From: Lepus europaeus
Lineage: Eukaryota > Chordata > Mammalia > Lagomorpha > Leporidae
Length of the DNA stretch: 64,000 nt
Direction of reading: 5' to 3'
NCBI RefSeq assembly: GCF_033115175.1
Contig: NC_084850.1
Location: 108,049,939-108,113,938 of the forward strand
Positions 11,098 to 22,110 of the stretch are shown here, piece after piece. Below the pieces are notes generated by a model. The model did no database searches and had not been told where the DNA came from. It saw only the letters and a program-made list of their open reading frames with translations. How positions within the stretch are numbered: position 1 is the stretch's first letter; each line of letters starts with the position of its first letter. Both the position numbers and the translations under genes were made by a program.

Positions 11098-11427
11098 TAA
11101 AAGATTTATTTATGTATTTGAAAGTCAGAGTTACACAGAGAGAGAAGGAGAGTCAGAGAGAGAGAGAGGTCTTCCATCCGATGGTTGACTCCCCAAATGG
11201 CCACAATGGACAGAGCTGTGCTGATCCGAAGCCAGGAGCCAGGAGCTTCTTCCGGGTCTCCCATGTGGGTACAGGAGTCCAAGGACTTGAGCCATCTTCT
11301 ACTGCTTCCCCAGGCCATAGCAGAGAGCTGGATCGGAAGTGGAGCAACCGGGACTCGAACCGGTGCCCATTTGGGATGCCTGCACTGCAGGCAGCAGCTT
11401 TCCCTGCTATACCACAGTGCCGGCCTC
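11098..11427 (-). repeat. CSINE
   Basis: Full-length reverse copy, 'ttaaaagatttatttatgta' to 'accacagtgccggcctc'. Confidence 0.92.
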
Positions 11428-11494
11428 ATTCATATTTTTTCAAATGAGCACTTTTGAAATGAGGCAATTCAGTATATAGTATGATGTAGGAAAT

Positions 11495-11812
11495 ACTTTT
11501 TTATTATTATTTGAAATGCAGAGAGAAAAAGACAGAAAGATAGAGATCTTCCATCCACTGATTCCCTCCCCAAATGCCCACAAAGCTAGGACTGGGTCAG
11601 GCCAAAAATAGGAGCCAGGAACTCCATCCAGGTCTCCCATGTGGATGGCAGGGACCCAAGTAATTGAACCATCACCTGCTTCCTCCCAGCGTGTGCGTTA
11701 GCAGGAATCTGAAATCTAGAGTGAAACTGGGACTAGAGTGGAAACCCGAGCACTTCAATGTGGGGTGTCCCAAGTAGTTTCTGCTGTACTGCGCATGCTG
11801 GATGTACCCATC
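11495..11812 (-). repeat. CSINE (old)
   Basis: Diverged reverse copy with a degraded head. Confidence 0.75.
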
Positions 11813-11821
11813 CCAGAAAAC

Positions 11822-12060
11822 ACAGTTTTAAACAACTTTATTAAGATATAATTTATATACAATGCAATCTGCCCATTTAAAATGTACAATTCAGTGGTTT
11901 TTTTGGATAATCACAGATATTGGCAGCTGTCATCATTTAGATCCCTTCTCACATGTCATACATTTGCCAAAATTGGACACCTTAATACAATGTGGCAACT
12001 GGAGATCAAATTCTCTCCCCGACTCCAGGGTTCATTGTTGTTGCTGCTGCTTATTCTTAT
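11822..12060 (-). repeat. L1M 3' end, minus strand
   Basis: Minus reading ends '...aattatatcttaataaagtt g', the L1 3'-UTR terminus, preceded by 'ccactgaattgtacatttta'. The upper boundary is uncertain. Confidence 0.6.
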
Positions 12061-12095
12061 TGTTTTGCATTGATTTTGTAAAGTATTTCTTTGTC

Positions 12096-12417
12096 GGGGG
12101 CTGGCGCCGCAGCTCACTAGGCTAATCCTCCACCTAGCGGCGCCAGCACCCCGGGTTCTAGTCCCGGTCGGGGCGCCAGATTCTGTCCCGGTTGCTCCTC
12201 TTCCTGTCCAGCTCTCTGCTGTGGCCCGGGAGTGCAGTGGAGGATGGCCCAGGTCCTTGGGTCCTGCACCCGCATGAGAGACCAGGAGGAAGCACCTGGC
12301 TCCTGGCTTCAGATCAGCACAGCGCCGGCCGTAGTGGCCATTTGGGGGGTGAACCAACGGAAGGACCTTTCTCTCTGTCTCTCTCACTAACTCTATCAAA
12401 AAAAAAAAAAAAAAAAA
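12096..12417 (+). repeat. CSINE, young/intermediate subtype
   Basis: Young-type head 'ggcgccgcagctcactaggc' with a poly(A) tail but an older-type 3' body. TSD agtatttctttgtc / agtatgttctttgtc. Confidence 0.9.
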
Positions 12418-13110
12418 GTATGTTCTTTGTCATGTGTGGCCCTTGTAGTGTCTGCTGGGTTAGCTTAGTGGTCAGCTCAGGAATGGAGTAAGATTTCCTT
12501 AAATGGCTGGAAGCAGTCTCCCGGATCTTGCTGGCTTTACTGTAGGTACTGGAGAACATTCCTTCAGCCAGCCAGTTGACAGCTCTGCCTTAGCTTTCCC
12601 CTGCTGCTTGTATAGAGCCTCAAGGTCAGTCAGGTGTTTCCTGGGCGTGTCCACAGCCCATGTGTGCTGGTGGCCTCATAGCTTTCCATGAGTATGTCAG
12701 AGCTTTCCGGAGCTGCCTGTAGCATCCGCTTGCCCGGCTCCTCACATCGTCTGTGTCCATTGGCACCACCTCTCGTTTAACTGGGACTCTGTAGGTTACC
12801 AGAAGCAGCGACTCCTCCTTGAGGACAGCTGTAGGTCAAACATGGAGAGGGGCCCCGGGGCCCAGTTGGACTGCAAGAGGCAGAGAGGGAGCCAGGCCCT
12901 TTGCGTGAGACCCCTCTGGGCCCCTCTCACAGTATCCCCTCCGGTGCTTACAGGGAGCTTGCCGCCACCGCCCACCAAGTCCTCTGCCTCCTCCCTCCTC
13001 CTCTCTGGTCCTTTGCAGCCTCTGCCTACTCTTGGCCTGCTCACCTCCCAGCCTTGTAGTTTCTGCCCTCGTGGTTGACTCGCGGCTCTCACAGGGTGTC
13101 CTAGTTCAGT
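12418..13110 (-). pseudogene. Coding-like unassigned block, possible decayed retrocopy
   Basis: On the minus strand, readable stretches such as HLTDLEALYKQQGKAKAELS and SKASKIRETASSHLRKSY lie in adjacent frames at about 12418-12840 without introns. If the CSINE at 12096-12417 is removed, the lower frame continues as MTKKYFTKSMQNNKNKQQQQ before a stop. I cannot name a parent. There is at least one frameshift. It may be chance, or an old element; no poly(A) end was seen. Confidence 0.25.
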
Positions 13111-13119
13111 TACAAGGTG

Positions 13120-13425
13120 AGGACGTCCTGCGGATTGGCAGTGTTAACTTTCATTAAGTTTGGCCTAAGTTGCCTCTATACATATTTTAAGTTTGCCCTA
13201 AAGGTTTCTGTGTGAACAGACTGTAACCCACTCTTCGAGGAGGTAGCTGTGTCTCAGCCGACCACAAGTGGCCAACAGTTCTGTGTTCTAGTAAGACAGC
13301 GGCCAGCTGTAACCGGTTTGGCTGTCTCTGTAGCTCATTTCTGTTTTCTGGATGTCACTTACTTTTCTCTGGCTATAATTCAAATCTGCCCATGTGGTGG
13401 CGGGGGGAGCATTTCGAGCCATTTT
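13120..13425 (+). repeat. LTR fragment, family B (MER21-like?)
   Basis: It matches the reverse-orientation element at 25858-26250 over most of its length: 'actgtaacccactctt', 'agacagcggccagctgtaac', 'tttctgttttctggatgt', TATA-like 'ggctataattcaaat', 'ctgcccatgtgg'. It is cut at its 3' end by the CSINE at 13436. Confidence 0.6.
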
Positions 13426-13435
13426 TAAATTTTTT

Positions 13436-13550
13436 AGTTCATTTATTTTAATTATTTGGGAGAGAGAGAGAGAGAGAAACTCCCATCTGCTGATTCGCTC
13501 CCCAAGTGCCCAAACATGGGGACTAAGCCAGGCAGAACCAGAGCCAGGAT
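13436..13550 (-). repeat. CSINE fragment
   Basis: Left (tail) third of a reverse copy, interrupted at 'agccaggatc' by the next element. Confidence 0.8.
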
Positions 13551-13893
13551 CTTTTTTATTTATTTATTTTTTTTTTTTTGACAGGCAGAGTGGATAGTGA
13601 GAGAGCGAGACAGAGAGAAAGGTCTTCCTTTGCCGTTGGTTCACCCTCCAATGGCCGCTGCGGCCGGCGCATCACGCTGATCCGAAGCCAGGAGCCAGGT
13701 GCTTCTCCTGGTCTCCCATGGGGTGCAGGGCCCAAGGACTTGGGCCATCCTCCACTGCCTTCCCGGGCCATAGCAGAGAGCTGGCCTGGAAGAGGGGCAA
13801 CCGGGACAGAATCCGGCGCCCCAACCGGGACTAGAACCCGGTGTGCCGGCGCCGCAAGGCGGAGGATTAGCCTGTTAAGCCACGGCGCCGGCC
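13551..13893 (-). repeat. Young CSINE
   Basis: Full-length reverse copy: poly(T) start, 'gacaggcagagtggatagtg', young head 'cacggcgccggcc'. Inserted in an older CSINE. Confidence 0.92.
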
Positions 13894-13899
13894 GGATAC

Positions 13900-14135
13900 T
13901 TCCCTTCTAAAACAAACTTCAGTGGCTTCCCAAGTGCCTACAGAATAAAATTGAGGTTCCATGCATTCCAGCTTGGTCCCAGCACATGCTTGAGGCAGGG
14001 GACATTATTGAGTTGTTCTTTTGTGTGCTCTCCCTGTATTTCTCTCTGAGCAGGCCTAGCCAGGCTGGCACGGGTCCTTGCCACAGGGGCTTTGGAGAGA
14101 GGCAAGCTGAGTTGCTCCCAGCATGCCCTCTTCCC
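13900..14135 (-). repeat. L2-like fragment
   Basis: 'cttcagtggcttcccaagtg' and 'ggcacgggtccttgccaca' resemble the L2 3' region in reverse. Highly diverged. Confidence 0.45.
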
Positions 14136-14358
14136 AGGCTTTAGGGGAGAGCCTGGACTGACTGCAGAGGTTCCTCTGGGCATCGAATGGTGAGGGGCTC
14201 AGGGACTGCAGGAAGCGGCATAGAGTTTGGCAACCCTATGAGCACAGGAGTACTCTGCTCTGTGTAGTGATCTGGGAAGGGGACCAGAGCCAAGAAAGCT
14301 GGCTAGGCGGAGCCCCTGAGGCCCCAGGCCTCCCAGCTGCATTAGAATATGTGTTTGA

Positions 14359-14704
14359 AGGCCGGCGCCATGGCTTAACAGGCTAATCCTCCGCCTTGTG
14401 GCGCCGGCACACCGGGTTCTAGTCCCGGTCGGGGCACCGATCCTGTCCCGGTTGCCCCTCTTCCAGGCCAGCTCTCTGCTGTGGCCAGGGAGTGCAGTGG
14501 AGGATGGCCCAAGTCCTTGGGCCCTGCACCCCATGGGAGACCAGGAGAAGCACCTGGCTCCTGCCATCGGATCAGCGCGGTGCGCTGGCCGCAGCGCACC
14601 TACCGCGGCGGCCATTGGAGGGTGAACCAACGGCAAAAGGAAGACCTTTCTCTCTGTCTCTCTCTCTCACAGTCCACTCTGCCTGTCAAAAAAAAAAAAA
14701 AAAA
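14359..14704 (+). repeat. Young CSINE
   Basis: Perfect 15-bp TSD agaatatgtgtttga at 14344-14358 and 14705-14719. It carries the expanded 'gcgcacctaccgcggcgg' variant shared with 24828-25191. Confidence 0.95.
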
Positions 14705-14776
14705 AGAATATGTGTTTGAGCACTGTCTCAGAAGACCCAAAAGCCTCCAAACTGAGATGTAGGCTGGGTGCCCATA

Positions 14777-14905
14777 TATAGTTGTTTCTCGGTGTCCAAG
14801 GGGGATGGGCTCCAGGACTCCCTTGGATACCAAAATCCATGGGTGCTAAATTGCCTGGATCAGTGGATGTAAAACCTATGCTATGAAGGGCTGACTCCAT
14901 TAAGT
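14777..14905 (+). mobile_element. Tigger-like DNA transposon fragment
   Basis: 'ggataccaaaatccatgggt' preceded by 'gggctccaggactccc' is typical of the Tigger/MER2 group. Non-autonomous remnant. Confidence 0.6.
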
Positions 14906-15250
14906 TTCCTTGGACCAGAAATGTCCATGTTCCCCCCATTAAGACCCCCTGGCTCTGAATACGGGAGCCTGGGAGCCAGACTGCTTTGTGGGAAGCTGGC
15001 TTAGCCAAAGTGGTTATGAAGATCACCTCTCTCTGCCTCTCCCTCACTCACAGTTTCCCTCCATTATTTGGAACAGTGTTGCACACAGATAGGGAATGGT
15101 GTTTCCCAGCCTCCCTCGAAGTCGGGAGGAACACTGAGATGGAAGGGCAAGTTGATGGATGGCGTTCCCAGGAAAGAGCTTGTGCCCCTTGCCCTGCCCT
15201 CTTTGCTGCCTGGAATGCGGAGTTAACACTAGATGTGCAGCAAGCATTGT
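14906..15250. other. Unassigned intergenic DNA
   Basis: No gene or recognised repeat. Confidence 0.4.
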
Positions 15251-15255
15251 GTGAC

Positions 15256-15585
15256 TTTTTTTTTTTTTTTTTCACAGGCAGAGTGGATAGTGAGAGAGAG
15301 ACAGAGGAAGGTCTTCCTTTTTGCCGTTGGTTCACCCTCCAATGGCCGTCGTGGCTGGCGCACTGCGCTGATCCGAAGCCAGGAGCCAGGTGCTTCTCCT
15401 GGTCTCCCATGCGGGTGCAGGGCCCAAGCACTTGGGCCATCCTCCACTGCCTTCCCGGGCCACAGCAGAGAGCTGGCCTGGAAGAGGGGCAACCGGGACA
15501 GAATCCGGTGCCCCGACCGGGACTAGAACCCGGTGTGCCGGCGCCGCTAGGCGGAGGATTAGCCTAGTGAACCGCGGCGCCGGCC
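15256..15585 (-). repeat. Young CSINE
   Basis: Full-length reverse copy, poly(T) to 'accgcggcgccggcc'. Confidence 0.93.
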
Positions 15586-15636
15586 TTGTCTTATTTTTAT
15601 TTATTTATTTTTTCTTTTTCTTAAAGATTTATTTAT

Positions 15637-15971
15637 GGGGCTGGCACTGTGGCGCAGTGGGTTAAGACAAGGCCTGCACTGGTGACATCTCATATGGGTG
15701 CTAGTTCAAGTCCTGGCTGCTCCACTTTAATCCAGCTCCCTGCTAGTGTGCCTGGAAAAGCAGTAAAAGATGGACCAAGTGCTCGGGCCCCTGCACCCAT
15801 GTGGGAGACCCAGATGAAGCACCTGGCTTCCATCTAGCCTAGCTCTGGCCATTGCAGCCATTTGGGGAGTGAACCAGCGGATGGAAGATCTCTCTTTCTC
15901 TGTCTCTCACTCTCTCTCTCTCTCTCTGTAACTCTGCCTTTCAAATAAATAAATAAATAAATCTTTTTAAA
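15637..15971 (+). repeat. CSINE nested in the tail of a reverse CSINE
   Basis: It inserted in 'aaagatttattta' of the reverse copy that continues at 15972. 5' end 'ggggctggcactgtggcgca'. Confidence 0.9.
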
Positions 15972-16277
15972 GAAGATTGATTTATTTATTTGAAAGGCAA
16001 AATGCCAGAGAGAAAGCAAGAGAGATTTGCTCTCCAGATCCCTGCAACAGTCCGAGCTGGGCCAGACTAAAGCCAGGAGCCTGGAGCTCCATCTGGGTCT
16101 CCCATGTGGGTAGAAGGGGCCCAAGTACTTGGACCTTCATCCGCTAACTTCCCAGGCACATTAACAGGAAACTAAATCAGAAGCAGAGTAGCCAGGACAC
16201 GAATCCATACTCTGCTATAAGATGTGGGTGTCTCAAGCAGTGGCTTACCTCGCTGCTCCACAATGCCTGCCACTCCC
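15972..16277 (-). repeat. CSINE, host of the previous copy
   Basis: Its tail is split: left remnant about 15610-15636, remainder here to 'ccacaatgcctgccactccc'. Confidence 0.85.
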
Positions 16278-16278
16278 A

Positions 16279-16608
16279 TCTTTTTTTTTTTTTTTAAGAT
16301 TTATTTATTTATTTGAAAGTCAGAGTTACACAGAGAGAGAAGGAGAGGCAGAGAGAGAGGTCTTCCATCCGCTGGTTCACTCCCCAAATGGCTTCAATGG
16401 CTGGAGCTGGGCCGATTCGATCCAGGAGCCAGGAGCTTCCTCCAAGTCTCCCACGCGGGTGCAGGGGCCCAAGGACTTGAACCATCTTCTACTGCTTTCC
16501 CAGGCCATAGCAGAGAATTGAATCGGAAGTGGAGCAGCCAGGTCTCGAACCGGTGCCCATATGGGATGCCGGCATCACAGGCAGTGACTTAACCACAACA
16601 CCAGCCCC
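16279..16608 (-). repeat. CSINE
   Basis: Full-length reverse copy, poly(T) to 'ccacaacaccagcccc'. Confidence 0.92.
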
Positions 16609-17074
16609 AGGTTAAAGGTTTTCATTGGCTTCATTTTTGATTCTAGAATCAGGCAACACTTCAGAATGAGCACTCTGAAAGGCAGAACAGAAGAGGTTAC
16701 TTTTATAGACAGAGAAAGGCTGAGGGAAACAAAAACAGAAGAGAAAATTAGTCGGTCATTTCGAAGTTACCTTCCTTGTAAAACAAGCCCAGGGAGACAG
16801 AAAAATAGAAAAATAACGGAGTGGTTAGCCTCAGGTTACTCGAGGTTACCTTTTCTGTGTAAGAATTCAAAGCAGAGGGATCGTAATTATCCTGGGATGG
16901 AGAGCACCTGTTTGGGAAATGTGGCTGTCGTCTTTCTGATTGTAGTGCCTCAGAAGGTCAGGTGCATTCACTTCGGCTTGTCTTAGCATGCGTGGCTTCT
17001 GTTTGATTTTAGCCTTATCTGTTGGCATCTAATACAGGGGCTTACTCCAAAACAATGGCCTCCTATAATTTTTA

Positions 17075-17736
17075 AATTTTTTTCTACTTTTTGTTTCATT
17101 TTATTGCAAAGGCAGAGAAACAGAAAGAGACAGAAACAGAGACAGATTGGCCGGCGCCGTGGCTTAACAGGCTAATCCTCTGCCTTGCGGCGCCGGCACA
17201 CCGGGTTCTAGTCCCGGTTGGGGCGCCGGACTCTATCCCGGTTGCCCCTCTTCCAGGCCAGCTCTCTGCTGTGGCCAGGGAGTGCAGTGGAGGATGGCCC
17301 AAGTGCTTGGGCCCTGTACCCGCAAGGGAGACCAGGAGAAGCACCTGGCTCCTGGATCAGCGAGATGCGCCAGCCACAGCAGCCATTGGAGGGTGAACCA
17401 ACGGCAAAAAGGAAGACCTTCCTCTCTGTCTCTCTCACTATCCACTCTGCCTGTAAAAAAAAAAGAAACAGAGACAGACAAACAGAAAGATTGTCCATCT
17501 GCTGGTTCACTCCCCAAATGCCTGCGACAGCCAGGGCTGGGCCAAGCCAAAGCTAGGAGGCAGGAACTCAACCTGGGTCTCCACGGGTGGCAGAAGCCCA
17601 ACTACTTGAGCCACTCCCTGCTGCCTCCCGGGGCGCCTCCAGGAAGCTGGAATCTGGGATTTGAACCGAGGCAGTCCGACACGGGATTTGGGTGTCCCAA
17701 GCAATGTCTTAACCGCCATGCCAATCGCTTGCCCCG
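17075..17736 (-). repeat. CSINE (old), itself interrupted
   Basis: Left part 17075-17147 and right part 17464-17736 belong to one reverse copy. The young forward copy at 17148-17463 sits between them. Confidence 0.85.
17148..17463 (+). repeat. Young CSINE nested in an old CSINE
   Basis: Perfect 15-bp TSD agaaacagagacaga at about 17132-17146 and 17464-17478. Confidence 0.93.
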
Positions 17737-17785
17737 GTCTCCTGTAATTTTTACTTAACATTGCTTCAAGCTGCCAGGTTTTGTT

Positions 17786-18413
17786 ACACAACCACGCCCA
17801 ATTAATGCACCACTACTTGGGGACCCCCTGGCAGATTTGTCTTTTGCCCCTGACAGGTGAGACACTGCTACCAGATTGCTGCTCTTTGTGCCGGTGGAAA
17901 ATGTAATCATCTGTTTTGTTTTTATCAGGTCTTTTGTAGGTACTACCAAATAAAACATACAAATATTATCATATCCTGGGTATGAAAGGGCCGGGGAGCC
18001 CTGATCTAGACCCCTATGGCCACCCTGTTCTGAAGCACCTGCTCTTCCAGGGCATCCCAATGTCTTTACTGAGCGAGGCCATTTCTTCCATGCACACTGC
18101 CATTGCCCCGAAACCACTGCCTTAGTGAACTTGGCTATGACTCAGATTTCTCGGCCGGAAGTGCAGGCCATTGCCTCTTGCCTGGGACGGAAGGTGAGAC
18201 TGACTGTAAACTTGGCTGTCCACATCCCAGTTTCGCAATCCATAGGCCACATGTCTCTGCTTTACCAACCTCCCTGCAGTGTCTGTGGGGATTTGCTCCC
18301 CTTCACAGCCCACGCTGCCTACTTGGCGGGCAGCCCAGGCCTGACGTTTGTCCCAGAACCTGGGGGAAAGCCTTGGAGAGGAGAGCTTACCCATCAGAAA
18401 CGGCTCACAGCTT
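17786..18413. other. Unassigned intergenic DNA
   Basis: ORFs on both strands of up to about 150 codons show no family resemblance. No repeat recognised. Confidence 0.45.
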
Positions 18414-18577
18414 GGGGGCCGGCATTGTGGCACAACAGGTTAAGCCAACGTTGGAGAGGTCTGCGATCCAAATTGGAGGGCCTGTTTCAAGTCCTGGCTA
18501 CTGCACTTCTGATTCCAACTTCCTGAGAGGCAGCAGTGGGTGGCTTTCAAATAGGTAAATAAATGCATCTTTAAAAA
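18414..18577 (+). repeat. CSINE with large internal deletion
   Basis: Head and tail present, the central body and CT run missing. Confidence 0.85.
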
Positions 18578-18634
18578 AATAAAAACAAATGGCCCACAAT
18601 TGTGCTTCTTCTCTAACTTCTAAAATTTTTATTT

Positions 18635-18965
18635 TGGAGTGTTGTATTGTGACGTAATGGGTTAAGCTGCTGCCTGCAATGCTGGCATTTCACATGGACA
18701 TCGGTTCGAGTCCTAGCTGTTGCACTTCTGATCCAGCTCTCTGCTGTGGCCTGGGAAAGCAGTAGAAGATGGCCCAAGTCCTTGAGCCCCTGCACCCACA
18801 TGGGAGACGTGGAAGAAACTCCTGGCTCCTGGCTTCAGCCTGGCCCAGCCCTGGCCATTTTTCTCATATGGGGAATGAACCAGCAAATGGGGAGACCTCT
18901 TTCTCCCTCTTTCCCCATAACTCTGCCACTCTGTGTTTCAAATAAATAAAATAAATCTTTCAAAA
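18635..18965 (+). repeat. CSINE
   Basis: Near full length; head slightly degraded ('gttgtattgtgacgtaatgg'). Confidence 0.9.
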
Positions 18966-18966
18966 A

Positions 18967-19550
18967 TTATTTTATTTTGATTTAAAGAGACAGAGATCTT
19001 CTATCTAAAGGAGGCTGGCAGGGACCCAAGTCCTTGAGCCATCATCGGCTGCTTTCCAGGGTGTGCATCAGCAGGGAGCTGGAATCAGGAGTGGAGCCAG
19101 GACTCCAACCAGGCACTTCGATATGGGATGCTGGCGTCCCAAACAGAAAGTTAACCATTGTGGCCGGCGCCGTGGCTTAACAGGCTAATCCTCCGCCTTG
19201 CGGTGCCGGCACACCAGGTTCTAATCCCGGTCGGGGCGCCGGATTCTATCCCGGTTGCCCCTCTTCCAGGCCAGCTCTCTGCTATGGCCTGGAAAGGCAG
19301 TAGAGGATGGCCCAAGTGCTTGGGCCCTGCACCCGCATGGGAGACCAGGAGAAGCACCTGGCTCCTGGCTTCGGATCAGCGCAGTGCGCCAGCCACGACG
19401 GCCATTGGAGGGTGAACCAACGGCAAAAAGGAAGACCTTTCTCTCTGTCTCTCTCTCTCTCACTATCCACTCTGCCTGTCAAAAAAATAAATAAATAAAT
19501 AAATATTTCTTTAAAAAAAAAAAAAAAGGTTAACCATTGTGCCAAAAGCT
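18967..19550 (-). repeat. CSINE (old), interrupted
   Basis: Reverse copy 18967-19149 with its last bases at 19542-19550; a young forward copy lies between. Confidence 0.8.
19163..19528 (+). repeat. Young CSINE nested in an old CSINE
   Basis: Perfect 13-bp TSD gttaaccattgtg at 19150-19162 and 19529-19541. The tail is unusual: aaataaat units followed by poly(A). Confidence 0.93.
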
Positions 19551-19574
19551 CACTCCCTCCTCCTCCTTCTTAGC

Positions 19575-19722
19575 TTGTGTGGCTCCCAGCAGGAGCTTAT
19601 TAGAAATGCAGATTCACAGGCCCCATCTCAGATCGTCTAAATCAGAAACTGGGGGTCTGGCCAGTAGTTTGTTCTCTAACAAGCCCTCCGGGGGTTCTGA
19701 TGCACACACAGAGGGAGAATTT
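19575..19722 (-). mobile_element. MER5A-like hAT-Charlie MITE fragment
   Basis: 'ttattagaaatgcagattca', then 'aacaagccctccgggggttc tgatgcac' are the MER5A landmarks in reverse. Confidence 0.75.
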
Positions 19723-19911
19723 GCAAAGTTCTTTACATCTCTCCCCTGATGGCTGACCGTGCTTCTTTCCTCCTTCTGAGTCACTAGCCAAGGGGACTCA
19801 CAGAAGGGAAGTTCAGCCTGGTGGTCTTACACTTCTAGGTGACCCCCAGGGCTCTTCTGGGTCCGGGAGAGGCTGTGGCTAGGAGTCACTCATCCCTTAA
19901 GAAACTGGGGA

Positions 19912-20611
19912 GGGGCCAGTGCTGTGGCGTAGAAGGTAAAGCTGTTGCCTGTCATGCCGGCATCCCATATGGGCTCCGGTTCGAGACCCAGCTGCTCCAC
20001 TTCTGATCCAGCTCTCTGCCATGGCCTGGGAAAGCAGTAGAAGATGGCCCAAGTCCTTGGGCCCCTGCACTCACGTGGGAGACCTGGAAGAAGCTCCTGG
20101 CTCCTGGCTTCAGATCGGCGCAGCTCCAGCCGTTGCGGCCACTTGGGGAGTAAACCAGTGGATGGAAGACCTCTCTCTCTGTTTCTAACTCTCTCTGTAA
20201 CTCTGCCTGTCAAGTAAATAAAATAAATCTTTTTTTTTTTTTTTTTTGACAGGCAGAGTGGACTGTGAGAGAGAGACAGAGAGAAAGGTCTTCCTTTTTC
20301 CCTTGGTTCACCCTCCAATGGCCGCTGCGGCCGGCGCATCTCGCTGATCCGAAGCCAGGAGCCAGTGCTTCTCCTGGTCTCCCATGCGGGTGCAGGGCCC
20401 AAGCACTTGGGCCATCCTCCACTGCACTCCCGGGCCACAGCAGAGAGCTGGCCTGGAAGAGAGGCAACCGGGACAGGATCGGTGCCCCGACCGGGACTAG
20501 AACCTAGTGTGCCGGCGCCGCTAGGCGGAGGATTAGCCTAGTGAGCCGCGGCGTCGGCCCTCTTAAAAAAAAAATAAATATTAGAAAGGAAGAAAGAAAG
20601 ACAGAGAGAGA
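19912..20611 (+). repeat. CSINE, tail split by a young copy
   Basis: Body 19912-20230; tail continues from 20561 to 20611. TSD gaaactgggga at about 19901-19911 and 20612-20622. Confidence 0.88.
20231..20560 (-). repeat. Young CSINE in the tail of another CSINE
   Basis: Reverse copy inserted tail-to-tail into an 'aaataaatctttt' site. Young head 'gccgcggcgtcggcc'. Confidence 0.92.
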
Positions 20612-20942
20612 GAAACTGGGGAAATGGAGAAAGGCACTTAAACAGCACAAAGAAACCAAGTTCTCCACCCAGTCCCCCAGAATGGTGGGATCACAAGTAA
20701 AACTTTCCTGGATTGTTGCTTCTTCTTTTAACCTCTTGTGCAGAGGGTCTAATGGACAATGATTCTCTGTGTGTGGCATACTAGCAACATTGGTCTCCAT
20801 AGGGCCTGTCTTGGGTGTGTATGTTTCATTTTATTTCCATCCCCGTTTCCACATCCACAATCATTTAATGTGTATCTGTTCATCATATATGTGCTTGTAA
20901 AATGGGTATTGCTTTTTGGCATGGATGGACTTTTTTTTGTTT
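20612..20942. other. Unassigned intergenic DNA
   Basis: No gene or confident repeat. Confidence 0.4.
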
Positions 20943-21219
20943 ACTTTTTAAAGTTTTATTTATGTTATTTGAAAGGGAGAGAGACAGAGAGCTCTTCCAT
21001 CTGCTGGCTCATTCCCCTAATGGCCGCAACAGGCTCAGGGGGGATCCAGGCCAAGGCTAGGAGCCAGGAACTCCATCTGGGTCTCCGGTATGGGTGGCAG
21101 GGACTCAAGTATTTGAGCTACCTCCTGCTGCTTCCCAAGCACATTAGCAAGGAGCTGAATATGAAATGCTGGCATCGCAAGTGGCAGCTTAACCCACTGT
21201 GCCACAACACCCACCCCCA
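20943..21219 (-). repeat. CSINE
   Basis: Reverse copy to 'gccacaacacccaccccc'. Confidence 0.87.
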
Positions 21220-21221
21220 AT

Positions 21222-21502
21222 TTTTAAAAATTAATTATTTATTTAAGAGACAGACACAGCTTCTATCTGCTGGTTCATGCCCCAGATGTCAGCAATGACT
21301 GGGGCTTGGCTAGGGGCCAAATCCAGGAGCTGGGAACTCAGTCCAGGTCTCCCACCTGGTACTTGAGCCATCACCACTGCCTCCCAGGGGCAGCATTGGC
21401 AGGAAGCTGGAGTCAGGAGCCAGAGCCAGGAATGGAGCAGACACTCCAGGGAGGAGGGCAGACATCTTAGCTGGCTAAGACCTTTAGTCCAAACGCCTGC
21501 CC
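21222..21502 (-). repeat. CSINE (old)
   Basis: Diverged reverse copy directly next to the previous one. Confidence 0.82.
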
Positions 21503-22110
21503 TGTATGCTTTTATTTTATATAAATGTTACAGCCATGTACATACATGTGTAAGAATGTACTCCTCAGATGTGCACAGCTGGATACATTTTCACAAAGTG
21601 AACACGCCTATGTAGCCAACTCCCAACTCAAGAAAGACAACGTGATAACCCTGCCCCGGGAGCACCTGATGCCCCCTCAAGGCCCCGCCTCCCCCATGGT
21701 GATTTGTATCCCAACTCCTCACACCATAGATCTAGTTTTTCTGCTGTTGAAATTTACAGAAGGCACCTGTATGCATGTAGTTCCATACGCCTAGATTTAA
21801 CATTTATATTAATGGTATTGGGTGATATGTCCCATCCCGTTCCTTACGTTTTCTTCACCAAGGACTGAGCTTTTCAGATGTATTCCTGTTATCATGTGTG
21901 CACGTCATCCATTGCTTCTGATTCCGCATGATATTTCAGCGTGCGCACCTACCACACTGGACCAACCCTGGTCCCCACGATGGACACCCACCCAGGTCGC
22001 CCCAGGGATCCCGGCCAGGGCAAACAACACTGCAGTGAGCATCTTGTGCCCATTCCACATGGCCCCACGGGGTACAGGTTGTCCAGAAGAGAGTTAACAC
22101 AGCAGGCCTG
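21503..22110 (-). repeat. L1M fragment, antisense
   Basis: 'catttt cacaaagtgaacac', 'aactcaagaaagacaacgtg' and 'acaccatagatctag' follow the order of an old L1 in reverse. The right half is GC-shifted and more doubtful. Confidence 0.6.

Larger units (their letters stand above)
16612..17785 (-). repeat. LTR, family A, split by nested CSINEs
   Basis: Minus reading: 'aggaggccattgttttggag', later TATAAAAG (plus cttttata near 16700), then AATGAAGCCAATGAAAACC in the place of a poly(A) signal. It shares these landmarks with 39205-39745. The CSINE pair at 17075-17736 interrupts it; 'cctcctataattttt' and 'tctcctgtaattttt' flank that insertion, so the LTR resumes at about 17737. Confidence 0.5.

Noticed and set aside
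19890..20438. 182-codon minus-strand ORF
   Set aside because: SINE-in-SINE reading, not a gene.
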